Assembly: GCA_019614645.1 (NCBI GenBank)
Contig: JABWDB010000007.1
Span: forward strand, 11,173,501-11,237,500
Origin: Stratiolaelaps scimitus
Lineage: Eukaryota > Arthropoda > Arachnida > Mesostigmata > Laelapidae
Direction of reading: 5' to 3'
DNA length: 64,000 bases
Position numbers and translations under genes: made by a program. Positions 34,400 through 46,517 of this stretch are shown here, one piece after another (the first letter of the stretch is position 1; every line of letters starts with the position of its first letter). The notes beneath the pieces were generated by a model. It saw only the letters and a list, made by a program, of their open reading frames with translations, was not told where the DNA came from and searched no databases.

Positions 34400-37300
34400 G
34401 TAGCAGAAACACAAACTCACATCTTTGGTTGAATCAAGCCTTGAGAGGCCGGGGATGTCTCGGCATACGATTGTGTAGAATTGTTATTTAAACTCACCCT
34501 GTGATATCGTCTCTGTTCTATCTTGCCTTGCCCACCAGTAAAAATTCTGCTAAAGCCAATGAAAGTGAAAGCGATGATGCTGTTGTTGCCACACCGTAGA
34601 TTAGGATGGCATATTCGAGCTGTTCGAGAGCACTTTCAACCGTGTAGACCTTCCGTAGGATGTGTACGATGAAAAGTTGCTTTTACGACCGAACGCATGT
34701 CGAGATGAGCGACAGCAAGATGCTGCGAGAGCGGTCGAGAAAAAACAGCAAAAAAAAAAGCTGAGCACGAAGGAAGGGCGGTAAGCAAAGCAACTGGTGG
34801 AGCCAAGTGCCCCCGGAACATTTCCAGTCGGCAGCCCTCCGACAGCTGAGAAGGCCTGAAGAGGAAAAAATATGGAAATATATCTTCCGCGTCGGTGCCA
34901 GTGATAGCGAGGGCATGGAATAACAACATGACGGCTTTCCATGGTAGGACTCGATGACGGGAGAGAGCAACTACAATGGTAAGCGGTCGCGTGATTATTC
35001 TATGATCATGTCAGAATAAGCAAACAAATGGATGATGTTGCCGAATCGTGATAATAGGTGCAGAGTTTAAAAGTTGAATTTACTAGCTGCGGCGGCTTGA
35101 AAAGCCAGCTCTGCATTGATCTTCGCAGCTGCGAGCAGTGATTATTAATACGAAATGAACGAATCACCAATTGCAATCTATTTGTCCTTGGTTAATAATG
35201 CATACATCGTTGGAAAAGGCACAAAATTTTGTTATGCTCTACTTCACTTTTCAAGCCTCCAAGAGATCTCCAAGAGACGCGAATCATCGAGGGGTGCGGG
35301 CTGATCACGGTCGGCCGCAGCTGACTGACGCCAAACCAAACACCAATCGAATCCGAGAATCTTCTGCTTGCACAATTGCCACCTACCTAGGTATGTAGGT
35401 GATAGAAGATCGACAAAAGTTGAACAAGGAGCTTGTACTGATTGGAGAAATCTAGTGTCAAAACCAAATCATAATTCTGTACCGTTGACTAGTCATATGC
35501 TGTTGGATGTTCATGCTCGTAACTAATTACTATGTACTACGAGGCCTATAGCTGTAAAAAGTCGGAAGCCGCAAGTCGGAGACCTGGTGATGATGATATA
35601 TAAGAGAACTGAAGCATTGTAAAAGTTGCAGTTCCTTTAATCAACCAAAAAACCTTCACCACTCCCTTACTTTACTACAATAAATATGTATATTATGCGT
35701 ATATGCTGTTCAGTACGTCTAAATAAACCTATACACCATAACTGTCATGTATACCTACGATACCCAACTAGTACTACATATCGAGTACTGTAAGGTAATA
35801 TTATCAGCCACACAATCTCGTCAATGTAGCCAACAACGTGAGGAGTAATCGACTTGAGCGAAAAATATACCAATTTACCTGATTTGAATATATTTCCCAC
35901 AGCTTTTAGGTGAACAAAACCGCATGAATGCCTCGAGTGCCTTATTACATGCACATTTTTGTATGAGGCAATACAAAGTAATGGGTCCAGTTGTCCATGC
36001 CAAGTTCGTCAAGGAGGAACCTGCGTTGAACGAAATGTATGTAATCCATAACTCGGCTATAGGCAAAATTGTTATTGATGGTGGTATTCGCATTGTCAAC
36101 TAATGATGACACCCGCAGAGGGTTCTTGCCACCATGTCCTGTTCCCCGAGGACGCTCGCTGTCTATTCATCCCGTTGCAACTCATCAGGTTTACGGACTC
36201 CTCTGGTATCTACAGCCTAACCACTCACCTGTTCGACCTCACGGGGATCCAATAAAGAATCGAGTTCCTGTCCATATCTATATATACCTTCGCTTCCCCC
36301 GTCAATGTAACATCGGTTACCATTACAGAGTCATCATAGCTGCGAGCTATTCATTCATATTGGAGTTGCACAGTGTACATTGGTGAACTCCCCTAATAGT
36401 CCGTAGCTCATCATTGCTCATCATTATTTGTTTTTGATCACTGTTCTAAGAAAGGTGACCATACGTCTCCGTGCGAAGCAATCTATAACCATAAACAGAT
36501 GCGCCACCGACGGAAATTATTGGCCTTCTACCTTATGGCCTCCAATTTGGTGTTGGAATCAAAGATTTACCGTTTACGCGAGCCGGCAAAAGCAGTTTCT
36601 GTTATCGGGAAAACGCGGGTTCTACCATACGAGAGAAACAGCAATATAAATTAAACCGGCAGAGGAACAAGAAAAACGCGAGCAAAGCACGATTTTGTCG
36701 TTTCAATCCATGGCGTCCTCGGGAAATATAATAACTGCAGATGGCCAATGGCAGGTGTCTGTGAAATGAGGAATCGGTCACGCAGATTCCATGACATCGT
36801 TTAACTCAAGTCCTCACGAAGATTGCATGTCGGCATATACAACGCGCCGAAATCATAGATATTGTAGCTGTTGGCTTTGAAAACCTAGATGAGAATTGTT
36901 CCGTTGCTTAGAACACGTTCGACCGTAGCAGAGTGCCGTGTTGTACGACGAAATAGAGACGACCCGAAGGCGTTCGGCTAGCCGTTGTCTCTGGGGAGTC
37001 TGGTAAGCGGTTCAGATACATGGGCATTTGCTTCAGCAGCCATCATGTGAACTGGCTGGCCATCGTATCGGAGATCGTTGGCATAACCAATAAGCCAGTG
37101 GGTAAACACCAATGTGAGATCTTGTACACGAGTACAATACGTCTACAGATAATCACCTCCCCTCGGCGCGTCTCCCAATATGATCAAAACGTGTGTCAAA
37201 TATACTTCAAATGGGTCGGATAGATATCTGTCGTATTCGTTGAGGATGAAATTGAAGATCGAGATGCAAGATGTATTACCCCCATGAAGACGTCGTCGTT

Positions 37301-38590
37301 GTTGCCAATGACGACTTTGCTTCCATGCCTTAACGTGTCCGGTTCGTTCGATGGATTGGCCAGCTGAACGTCCGTCACCCTACTGCAAGCGCCGACCCTC
37401 GATCGACACGGACCCCTATGAGTGGGGCATAGAGGAGAGACATCGATGAGAACCGTGACACCTATCGGCCAGTACCTTCCTGCTATTGACACCGTACGGT
37501 CGGTCTATTCAGTACGACCAGCACCAGCATCGAGGCTCGCCACCACAGACAGTGCCGCCACCATCAAGATCACATCTTTGCCCTGAGGACATCACAAAGC
37601 TGTGTATGGGACCTCTCTGCCCACTGAAACCCTTCTCGGGTCCTCGATAGATGGACAAGTCTCTCATTCTCTGCAGCCGCGTGCAGACACTGACTCAGGG
37701 AATGCATATTATCATCATATATGTAGACGTCTCAATAGGCCGCAACACGCCCACTAATCCGATTAAACTACTTAGCTGTCGTTTCTTTGTTTGATCATCA
37801 AAGTATATATATATATTGGCCATAGCTTGATAACGTAGTGCATTTTCAATCAGGAGATTTATTGCTGACGGACTTCGTGAGCGGGTCGGCTAGATATCAT
37901 CTTGAGCTATAATATTTCTAGACTACTTGCTCGTATGCACTCACATTTAACTGCCTGATATGCCTTGTGGTAAACCAAAAATCCAAGGATTTAGCAATTG
38001 ACCTATCCGCGTTGTCAACGAGCTCCAATCAGGTTCCTGAGTGCGGTCTCTACCGTTCATACCATTTATTAAATCTATAAAATTACGGAAAGTGATACAT
38101 TATCTTCTTCAATGATATGAAGTGAAAATAAATGTACTTTACAAATACAATCTGGCCTAATGGTACAATACAATAAAATTATTAATAGATAGTTCCTATT
38201 TCAACATCCCCATGCAACGCTACTCCCAGTCCGGCCATTGTACATATCCTGGTTCTTGTCCTGCTGCTATGTAGTAAGTTAGGGTATACAACTAATGGAA
38301 TAAGTATGTTGGGTGTGCTATGCTATGCCAAACGGTTACCCCTCATACGATTCAAGCATTGTCAATGACAGTAGTTTCCGATAGCGATCGTGGTAGGGCA
38401 AACCCTATCCATCATAGAGAGATCTTCTCTTGAAATGTCTGCCACGCGACTCTCTGGCCTAAGCGCCAGCAATACTTCCGTTGACCAAAACTGGTCATAG
38501 CCAACACTGAGATCGCTGTGAGTTCTGCTATGAACTTATAATAATAATAATAATAATGTGATACGCAATACGAGTAGGCTGGTGTTGGAT
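34400..38590. other. intergenic stretch
   Basis: No supported gene. Contains one copy of the three-copy dispersed repeat (35603-35658) and an (AAT)n run at about 38539-38556. Confidence 0.4.
35603..35658 (-). repeat. dispersed ~55-bp repeat, copy 1
   Basis: Reads 'ggttgattaaaggaactgca' then 'acaatgcttcag' on the minus strand. Matches copy 2 at 50041 and copy 3 at 58343. Confidence 0.6.
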
Positions 38591-38602
38591 TTAGATCGTC
38601 GA

Positions 38603-38608
38603 TTTATT
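38603..38608 (-). terminator. AATAAA poly(A) signal of the Cys-rich mini-gene
   Basis: The plus strand reads tttatt. It lies about 40 bases beyond the stop codon of the frame at 38647-38811. Confidence 0.4.
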
Positions 38609-38646
38609 TTCGGGAGCATTTCAAAGCAGAACTATAATGTACAATA

Positions 38647-38811
38647 TCAGTCCCGACGACGTTGATGATGTCCGATGACACAATGGACGAATTTGAATAT
38701 ACCACAGTCGCAATCTGCAGCTCGTTGCGATGGACACATAGAGCAGCGATTGCAGATCGTGCTAAAGTTGAACTGGAAGCGACCCTCTGATACCCTCGCT
38801 GAGTCCGCCAT
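38647..38811 (-). CDS. small Cys-rich protein, candidate mini-gene
   Basis: A 54-residue frame with a good start context (G at -3, G at +4). It begins MADSARVSEGRFQFNFSTIC and has a Cys cluster: C-x2-C-x2-C, then a CDC pair, then a Cys after IFKFVH. It ends with HHQRRRD. A TATA box (TTTATAAAAG) lies about 50 bases upstream of the ATG and AATAAA about 40 bases after the stop, giving a complete compact transcription unit. No signal peptide is visible. The Cys spacing suggests metal binding or disulfides but fits no family I can name. The opposite strand is also open here, and strand choice rests on the flanking signals. Confidence 0.38.
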   Translation of the reverse strand: MADSARVSEGRFQFNFSTICNRCSMCPSQRAADCDCGIFKFVHCVIGHHQRRRD

Positions 38812-38855
38812 TGCTCCGTACTTAGACCCCCCGATCTTTTCTTCGGTTCGTTCGA

Positions 38856-38865
38856 CTTTTATAAA
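38856..38865 (-). promoter_or_regulatory. TATA box
   Basis: TTTATAAAAG on the minus strand, placed to start transcription about 20 bases upstream of the ATG at 38811. Confidence 0.35.
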
Positions 38866-38899
38866 GATACTACTACTACCAGCTACGTCGCTATACAAC

Positions 38900-40562
38900 G
38901 ACGACTTTTATCCTATCTCTTATAGTCGTTTACCCCTCTCGTTATGGACACCCTGCAAGAACACTTTGCTTGTCTTGAAGTTAGCCGAAAGCCTCTGCGA
39001 GTGTGTCCCCGATCTCTCTTCATCTAATGTGACACTCTGGCAATAACCGTTTGTATGTCTGTAAGTAAATGTGTTGTGGTTGGATTAGTGTTGACACCGC
39101 AGACGATGGGGTGACAATGCGGTGTCGCCCTACTGCTCGTCCTGTCGCTGCTGCTGGTGTTGCTGCCGAGGAGGAAAGCCGTCCGGCCATCTGTGAGGTT
39201 TTAGCAACAAGGAATACTTTATCAACACGGGCCAATCTTGGTCACTGTGTCGATCCGACACTTCACTAAGCAATTTGCTTTCTTCAAGCGATAGCCAGCC
39301 ACAAGCATGGGCAGTCAACGGGATGCACTCAATTGCGGTCGCGGATGGGTGGATATAGCAAGGGAGGTGGGTTTTTGGGGCAGCCCTATTGACGGATTCG
39401 TGGGTTAGCCGAGCGATCACGGCTGAGAAGACCCCGGACGTACTGGCTGAACATATAGAACATACAGGATGTTCCTGCAGCTTGTGCTGCCTGCTTGAAG
39501 GCACACAAAGGATAGGGCGATCATAGGGGCGATTCCTCGTTTCGAACATAACCCAGAATCGGCCAACATACATCATGCGAGGTCTCGTAGTCATATGGTA
39601 GACACGAAGGCTTGTAGTGACGTCAAGGTATCGGCCTCTCATGGCGCCTTCACGGTCGGGTTCTTATTCGAACCTCACGAGAGCTGCCACGATCAAGTCG
39701 GTGGGGTGCTCGTGACGCCTGCTCCACACGGATGACGAAATGTGATTCCATTAAGGGCTTGATGGTAGACGTGCCTGCTAAGCCGATCTTGAGCTATTAA
39801 GCTGACGAGCTTGTGCCCCTCTGCTTTTCAGTGTTCCGTGTGTCACTTGTCTACGTTCGCATTGGTCAATGGACATTGCCATATATTGTAGTGGTGGTGG
39901 TCACCTTGCGCTGGCAGAACTAAGATTGTCTGGAGCTGTGCTGTGAAAGCAGCATGACAGCAATCCACTAATATGTATACCCGAACGACAGCATCGTCAG
40001 CGCACAACATATACCTGAGGTAAACCTTTTCCAGGTCGATTTGCCACTGGGAAATGAGGGCGTTTGCAGATTGCTGACGCTTAGATGCTTTGCCACTTGA
40101 ATCATATCTGACCTATGCATTTGTGTGAGCGAATTCGGCATATCTCGCCGAAACGACGAGGAACGATATTCTAGGATTGCGAATATGGCACATCGCGTAT
40201 TCTTCACCCGAACAGTCAGCCCCGAATGAGGTCTAGTTTAGCTAAATTTTGTTGTCAGTTTTTATTATATATCACAGAGAAAAGAAGCGCTATTAAACAA
40301 GTTGCAGCAACAACTTTGTTGGGTTGTTGGGTTGGTCATTAAGGTTTCCCATCATGTCTGCGCGATTATTCTACAAATATTGCTCGTACATTTCTAACGG
40401 CGTGGCAATAGCAGGGAGTTATCTCAAAACAGGGCAGTTGGTTTTTTCGTCGTCGTCGTCAACAACGAGCAAATGCCGCGCGCTTGTACGAATAATTCTT
40501 CAGATCTCTGAGCGTTTGTCACCGCGTGTCCCCTCTTATTATTTGCATGTTCATTCAAACAG

Positions 40563-40593
<31 letters not shown>

Positions 40594-42150
40594 CGCATAC
40601 AAAATATCTATGCGGTGTGTGCATGTGGACGCCAACAAGGGCGCAAACCCTATTTATCTATGTTTCTGGCTTTCTGAGTGCAAGTTATTTTGTCTCCGCC
40701 TATGGGCGCGCTGGTGTTTGTGTGTGACCCCGTGCTTCCGCACGATAGTAATAATGACTCAATTCGGGGGAGTCTGCTGTGTGGGAGCCAAGTGGCAGGT
40801 TTTCACCCCTGTGGTGTCTCTTCCCCGTCAACACCACAACCCGAACCTCTCGGCTCTTCCGGCGTAGGCTCTCTTTCTTTAATGACCTGGTTTTTGCTGT
40901 GGCAGCCGGTTAGCCCGAGGCCGCAGGAAGGCCCGATGAAGATGCATATGTAGATAGCTCTGCCGATGGCACGACGCTAGATCTTCGCCAACGATGAGCA
41001 TATAAACCATTGCTTTAGCATAGCCCTCTGGCAAACGGCCACGTCCAAGATAGGCAATGTAGGAGTGAAAGAGAGATGTAAGTGGATTCTCAGATATTTA
41101 ACAGCAATCCTCTCTCGAGCTTCTTATTCACTGGGGACAGGATTCCGGTGCTTTCGAACAAGCCACGGATGGATCTAAGGGTGGAACTCCTACGGTATAT
41201 ATCTTCCATAGAAAGTAGGCTCTAAAGAACGATTTTCGTCTCCATTTCTTATTTAAAATGTTAGGCTTTATTCTTCGCTAAATTAATTTCTGCTATTGCC
41301 TTTCCATATACGCAGAAGTCCAGTCTGAAATAGTTCTGTGGCAAAATACACTGATCCAAGTCACAGACATAGTTCCACCGCACTGAACAGTCCCTACTGA
41401 GTTTAGTTTTCAGGCTGCTTCAGGCTCTATTCATTAGCGGCGGAACTGTCGGAATTTCCAAGTTGCGAGTGCTGTCACGTTTCGGCATGGATTGTGCGCT
41501 CATCGAGGCACGACAGGCCATACCAGAAAGACAGGATCGGGGGTATTCTTAAGTACTGAGACAGGCAGGGTTCGATTGTGTGACACTTTCCTTTTTCAAC
41601 GGGAAGCAATAAAGGGGGTGATTGTGGGGACAAAAGCTGAACTTGACATCCTCTTCGGCTCGCTCGCCCTTGTTAAGGACGGGACGATAGCTCTATACAC
41701 AGACACCCCCCGATGTTAACATAGACCAGCCGCAGAAGGAGAAAGTGTCTATTGGCTAAGCACGAGGCTTTCACATGTTCATTCGGGGGTGCTTTCAGCA
41801 CTGTTCATTGAGAGAGTAGACACTCAACGCCTTGACATTGTCATGTCAGGACTAGTGGTATAGTTTCGTCGAGTTATAAGCTGTTGCAGAGAGGCTGCAA
41901 ACGAATGCTTCTTAACAAATCTGCCGAAAGCATCCGTAGTCGCGGAGTGTTGGTTAGCTGCGTCGAAAACTGTATCATATCAATTGATGATTGAATTTTA
42001 CTGCTGCGGTGGAATTGGCATCGAAAGCCGCAAGTTTTAAGATCATTACGGGTGCTGAATGCACTTTCGGTCAAGGTTATCCTTTAAGTTATAATTACGC
42101 TATCCTCTAAGGTGAAGATGTCTATGTACGTAAAGGGAGTCACCTTAATA
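38900..42150. other. spacer with GC-richer patch
   Basis: A moderately GC-rich patch at about 39060-39640 carries overlapping frames on both strands without splice or poly(A) support. A (TA)n run lies at 40565-40593. Confidence 0.35.
40565..40593. repeat. (TA)n microsatellite
   Basis: About 14 TA units. Confidence 0.95.
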
Positions 42151-42154
42151 TGTA

Positions 42155-42160
42155 TTTATT
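42155..42160 (-). terminator. AATAAA poly(A) signal
   Basis: The plus strand reads tttatt, 74 bases beyond the stop of the candidate terminal exon at 42234-42358. Confidence 0.4.
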
Positions 42161-42233
42161 AGAGTATTCCATTCACCAAGTGTCGTCCTCTATTCCTTAT
42201 ATTTAAATGAGATAATTACATCGTTCATTATCA

Positions 42234-42358
42234 TCAGAGCATAGCCGCACAATCCACCTCCTGCGGTATCTTCAATAGTTCCATGAAGAAGGACATGTTC
42301 GTGCCTGGCTTGCCTCTGCCGAAACGGATGTCGTGGACGACTTGGGTTGCCGGGTTTC
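42234..42358 (-). CDS. candidate 3'-terminal coding exon
   Basis: On the minus strand a textbook polypyrimidine tract and acceptor (tatcctctactggggcag) precedes an open stretch of about 41 codons ending in TGA, with AATAAA 74 bases later. The peptide contains VVHDIRFGRGKPGTNMSFFM and ends VDCAAML. RFG-R resembles an amidation site of RFamide peptides, but the basic residues are not a normal dibasic pair, so the neuropeptide idea is weak. Upstream exons would lie above 42358 on the minus strand and may include the 44-45 kb frames. Confidence 0.38.
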
Positions 42359-44150
42359 CTGCCCCAGTAGAGGATAAAGACCGAGAGCATAGGAAAGAAA
42401 GTTCGACCAACAAAGGCAGATGCAACGAGTCATTAAATAGTCGGAGGGGTAGATCTAACGCGTAGCCGTTATTAGAACTTGCGAAACTGAGGGATCATGA
42501 ATTTATAATACTGTAGTTAATTTGGCCACCCGGCTCCGACCTATCAAACTGAAATTAATTTGAGGAGAAGTGCTGCTTGCCAGCAGCGAGCTCAATTTTG
42601 AAGAAATTGATTAGCGCTGCCTTGAAATGCGAGACAAGTGGACACTGGTGATTCTCGTACGTGCAATTATATTGCATTGTGTGTCATGTTGTCTGCCGAA
42701 GCCATTGACCTCCTCATCGAGGTCTCGTTGCTCCCCTCGTTAAGGGTCCGTATGAGGAATACAGCTGTTACACTTCATTCAACTCAAATCGTTCCAAAGA
42801 TAACTAAGGCTAAAGCACTTCACTTAATAATCGATTTTGTGGACTATGATGCTAAGAAGTATCGAAATACGAAAGTTTAGTCCTCCATTTATATTCAGCT
42901 CTTCTTCTTCTTCTTATTATTATTATTATCGCTAAAGAAGAGATGTGATATGCGAAACAGCATTTCGTCGATCATAAGCTGCACTCAACGGAGCTCGGTT
43001 CTCACTACAAAAGAAAGAGTGCCCAGTATAAGCATTTATCTAGTTCTGCATACATTTTATGATCATCGTCCTGAGTTAGCTACCGCCTCTAGAATAATGG
43101 GCAGCAGTAGCCGGCGGGGCGGCCCCGCTAAGAAACGTATGGGGAAGGGGGGGTTGGCTAAAAAGAACTCATAAGTGTCAAAATTCTTAGATTAGACGAA
43201 TTGTCCCGCGTTCCATTCATTAGAAGTAGCTCACCGCCACCTCGGTTTGCCTAGGCGAGATACCCACCATCTCGGGCTGATACTGCGCTGAGGCAAGGGA
43301 ACGACTCTGCCAAATACTGGCGGCTGGCGAAACGCGTACGCCGAAATATGAGAATGTCCCCGAAGTAGCAGCAGCAGCCCTGGCCCGCACACGTGAGAGA
43401 AAAAAAACACGAAGGCGGCGGGGGTGAAGAACGAGGCCTCACGCTGCGCCCATAGCGCCCCCACACTCGTGCGTTTTGCTGGAGTCGGGTCATGAGGACA
43501 GTGGGGTACGACCGACCAACCAGCCAACCCCCCACGATATAAATGTCGACTGTAATGGTGTTCCCGCATTTAAAGCGAATGACAACGAAAGAATGTCCCG
43601 ATGGCGGCCTCGGGTTTAGTAGAGCGACGACTATTTACGCCCGTGAGCGCGCTCCTGCGTATGCCTTAATAGTGTAGTATTCTATTGCCTGTAGATGTTT
43701 TTTGCAAGGACGCGTTCAATCGGATGTAGTTGTTATCAGTTGTGAAGATGGACGGTTCAGCAGTACATATATATATGTTGTAGAAACGACAGAGATATGA
43801 CCGGGAGTTTGCTTCGACTAATACGCTGGATTACAGCCTCTCTAGTATACAAAGACTACTCATGGCGTTAGCTGCCCATCGTTTCTTGCCTATGCTCTTC
43901 TAACTCTGTGGCCAAAATGAGGCGAGTCCAAAGTTGTGTAAAATGACTATAAAGAACTTCTTGAAATATTTGTGTTACCTGGTACATCGTATGACCGCCC
44001 AATCCTGATTCCACGAGTCCGTCTTGTCTTTGCTTGTGGCTACTAGATATTTAGACGTTGCAATGGTAGGTATCCAATGGTGTCCTTATTCCCAAGCTGT
44101 TCATGTGTCTTATCATTCTCAAACTGTTCAGGTATCTCGTGGGGCAACGT
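42359..44150. other. spacer
   Basis: Nothing strongly supported. A short basic peptide frame (MGSSSRRGGPAKKRMGKGGL) at 43099-43174 follows a plausible acceptor but has no further support. Confidence 0.3.
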
Positions 44151-44384
44151 TCAATCGTAGAATTTCCCAGCTACAGCAAACGGTTGGTTAGTAATTCGCG
44201 GTGATTTCGCGGGAACCGCCTTGCAGAGAACGTGATGCGAACGCAGCGTCGAAAACGGTTGAATTTCCTGAGTTAACTGAAGAGGTCGGACGTTATTGGC
44301 GTTCTTTAGAACGTCGAAGGGGCAACGCCAAAGGTTTCGCTTAATTCGATCAGTTCTAGTGAGTTCCAAGTGCGGCCAGGTCAA
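44151..44384 (-). CDS. open frame, possible exon
   Basis: A minus-strand frame of 77 codons without an ATG, so it would need splicing. An acceptor (GGAACTCACTAG) lies at its 5' end. The peptide includes RIKRNLWRCPFDVLKNANNV and ends AVAGKFYD. No family recognised. It is within 0.3 kb of the frame at 44645-45040 on the same strand, which may be the same gene. Confidence 0.25.
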   Translation of the reverse strand: MTWPHLELTRTDRIKRNLWRCPFDVLKNANNVRPLQLTQEIQPFSTLRSHHVLCKAVPAKSPRITNQPFAVAGKFYD

Positions 44385-44644
44385 GCATCATCCCCACCAT
44401 CACACTACTGAAGGTGTTGTTTGCTTGAAGATGCCGTTTTGTTGTTTGTTTACCAATTAACTGGGCGCACCACACTCTTGGAGGACTCACAGAGTCTCTC
44501 ATCTTCGCTTAGCAGCTTGCAATCGGAACCATTTTGATAGCCTGTATTTGACAGCTTTGCGCGCCTGATGCTTCTGAGAGAAGCTTGACTTGCCGATGTA
44601 AGTGCAACAAAAGATCTGTCAGTGTCCGGGACGGGTGTACTTAC

Positions 44645-45040
44645 ATTGTGTATGAGTCGTTCTCTAGCAAAACCGTACGATTCTCCCAACCGTACGGGCT
44701 CGGTATCTACCGAACAGACCAAATATATATTTGCACATTCATCGAACGATCTAGGATAGACATACCACAATATGGTGTGTTGGTAAGTAGGTACTGAAAC
44801 GCTGCAGCATCGTTCGCGAATACCTGCGCTGGCGCTATGGAAATGGGAACAAGCCGAAATGCAGGGCTTTAACTCGCTTCGATAAGTGTATGCATGGATG
44901 GTGAAAGTTGCAGAGGCTTCTGAGGAGGACTGCGGGCAAACTACTGAATGGAGAGGCTTCGATGGGAACTTAACACGAGGAGCCCAAGTTGAATGGAAAA
45001 AAATGCCGGTGGAGAAAGATTGAATGAATTTGATTAGCAC
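44645..45040 (-). CDS. candidate exon, Cys-containing, with canonical donor
   Basis: The minus-strand frame is open for about 196 codons in total, long enough to be unusual by chance. It contains a perfect donor CACAAT|GTAAGT at 44645/44644 in phase 0, and a good acceptor (AGCTTCTCTCAG) follows to make a 71-nt intron (44644-44574). The spliced peptide would end soon after with KHQARKAVKYRLSKWFR and a stop. The exon peptide is Cys- and Ser-rich (CISACSHFHSASAGIRERCC). There is no ATG (the frame begins at GTG), so a further upstream exon is implied. Function unknown. Confidence 0.32.
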
Positions 45041-45502
45041 GGAAGGCGGGGTCGGCTCATGGGGGAACTTTTTGACTTTGATACCGTCTCGTCATCAGAT
45101 GCGTAATTACCAACATGATCTCCGAGAGGCTTTCTGATGCGCCAAGCAGGGGTTTCAGTTAGCGATGCGTTGACTTTATCGTAATATTAAGTTCCGACCG
45201 GTGACAGTGGTCCGGTTTTACCTTGTTAATTATGCAGTGGCCGAGTCTCACACAAAAATTACACATAAAAAAAGCTGTTGTCGTTTTCGAGAAAAAACGA
45301 AAACGTTTTTCTCTGATTATCTGCTTCGCTGTTCGAATAAACAATACTAACTTGGCTGTGGGTCGGTCCGGAAAATTTATTTATTTATCCTAACTTGGGG
45401 CAAGAACACACTGTGATTGTTGTTTGAGAGTATTTGTTTTCACTAGGCAGTTACTTCCCAACAAGAGCTAGCGGTTTATATTCTTGAGTTTGAACTGTTT
45501 AA

Positions 45503-45545
<43 letters not shown>

Positions 45546-46310
45546 AGTTAATAGGTGTTAACATCTTCGTTAATTAGTCCACGAATAAGCGTCATTCCCA
45601 CTGCCATTAGTGAAGCGAACCCCGGACACCATTTTCCCGGGATCACAGATTGCGAGACTGTTTCCTTCGTTGCTCTTTTATTCTATTACCTGATCCGATC
45701 TGCTGGGAAGTTGTGCTAATGCTGTTTTGCAAATTGAGAAGGCAGCTCCCCTTCATTTGTTCGGCTTGGGCTGAACTAACAGCTGCCCTCGGGACACATA
45801 CAGAAAATCGAAAGCACGATTTCTGCTTACGGCATCTGAAATCGATACAGTTCTTGCAGATTATGAGACCGGAGTTCAGGGAAGGGTGACAATGGCATAC
45901 TTAGGTTAGATTGGCTGCAGAATCAAACGCTATGGATATTCCCATTCTGGAACGCTTGGCCTCGGTAAGTAATCAAACGAAGTGAATTTTAACCGAAGCT
46001 ACTTGATTATCTTAGGCCACCTCAATAATAGGATTGTTAAGAATCGAGTATTTTATGACCCCGGTGGAAGTTTTTTTAAGGTAAAATAATAATAATAACA
46101 ATTGTGACAGCCCGATCTCGTTGATTAGCTGTGATCGCCATTAATTGTCAGGGATATGTGAGAAGAAAGGCCCGTCGGTATATGGAGCAGGGTGAAGGTG
46201 AGGTGGGAGTAGTTTGAAAAAGAGGCGGTTATTGGAGCAGCGGTCAGTAGTTCCGTAAGAGGCAGGAAGTTAGGGGGGAGACTGCTCGAGGACGAAGTGG
46301 AACCACTCCA
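45041..46310. other. spacer with (TA)n
   Basis: No supported exon. A (TA)n tract lies at 45511-45541. Confidence 0.4.
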
Positions 46311-46319
46311 GTGGAAGAA

Positions 46320-46517
46320 ATGGCCAAAGAGGATGAGGACCAAATAGCTTATGTTGGTGGTCTTCGGCGTACAGAGTTGGCGCGATTGGGATTAAAGAGG
46401 AAAAAACTCCTGCTTCAGTCGAGTCGGTGTAATCAGAGTCAGAGCAATGGGCTGTCCCCTGTCAAATCAATGATTCTCTCGGACTGCCGCTCGAGAAATC
46501 GCGAATCGTTCCTTTGA
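46320..46517 (+). CDS. short open frame, possible first exon
   Basis: An ATG in good context (gaaATGG) opens 65 codons starting MAKEDEDQIAYVGGLRRTEL, then a basic KRKKLL stretch and a Ser/Asn-rich end. A possible donor (TCG|GTGTAA) lies inside. No domain is recognised. Confidence 0.25.
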   Translation: MAKEDEDQIAYVGGLRRTELARLGLKRKKLLLQSSRCNQSQSNGLSPVKSMILSDCRSRNRESFL

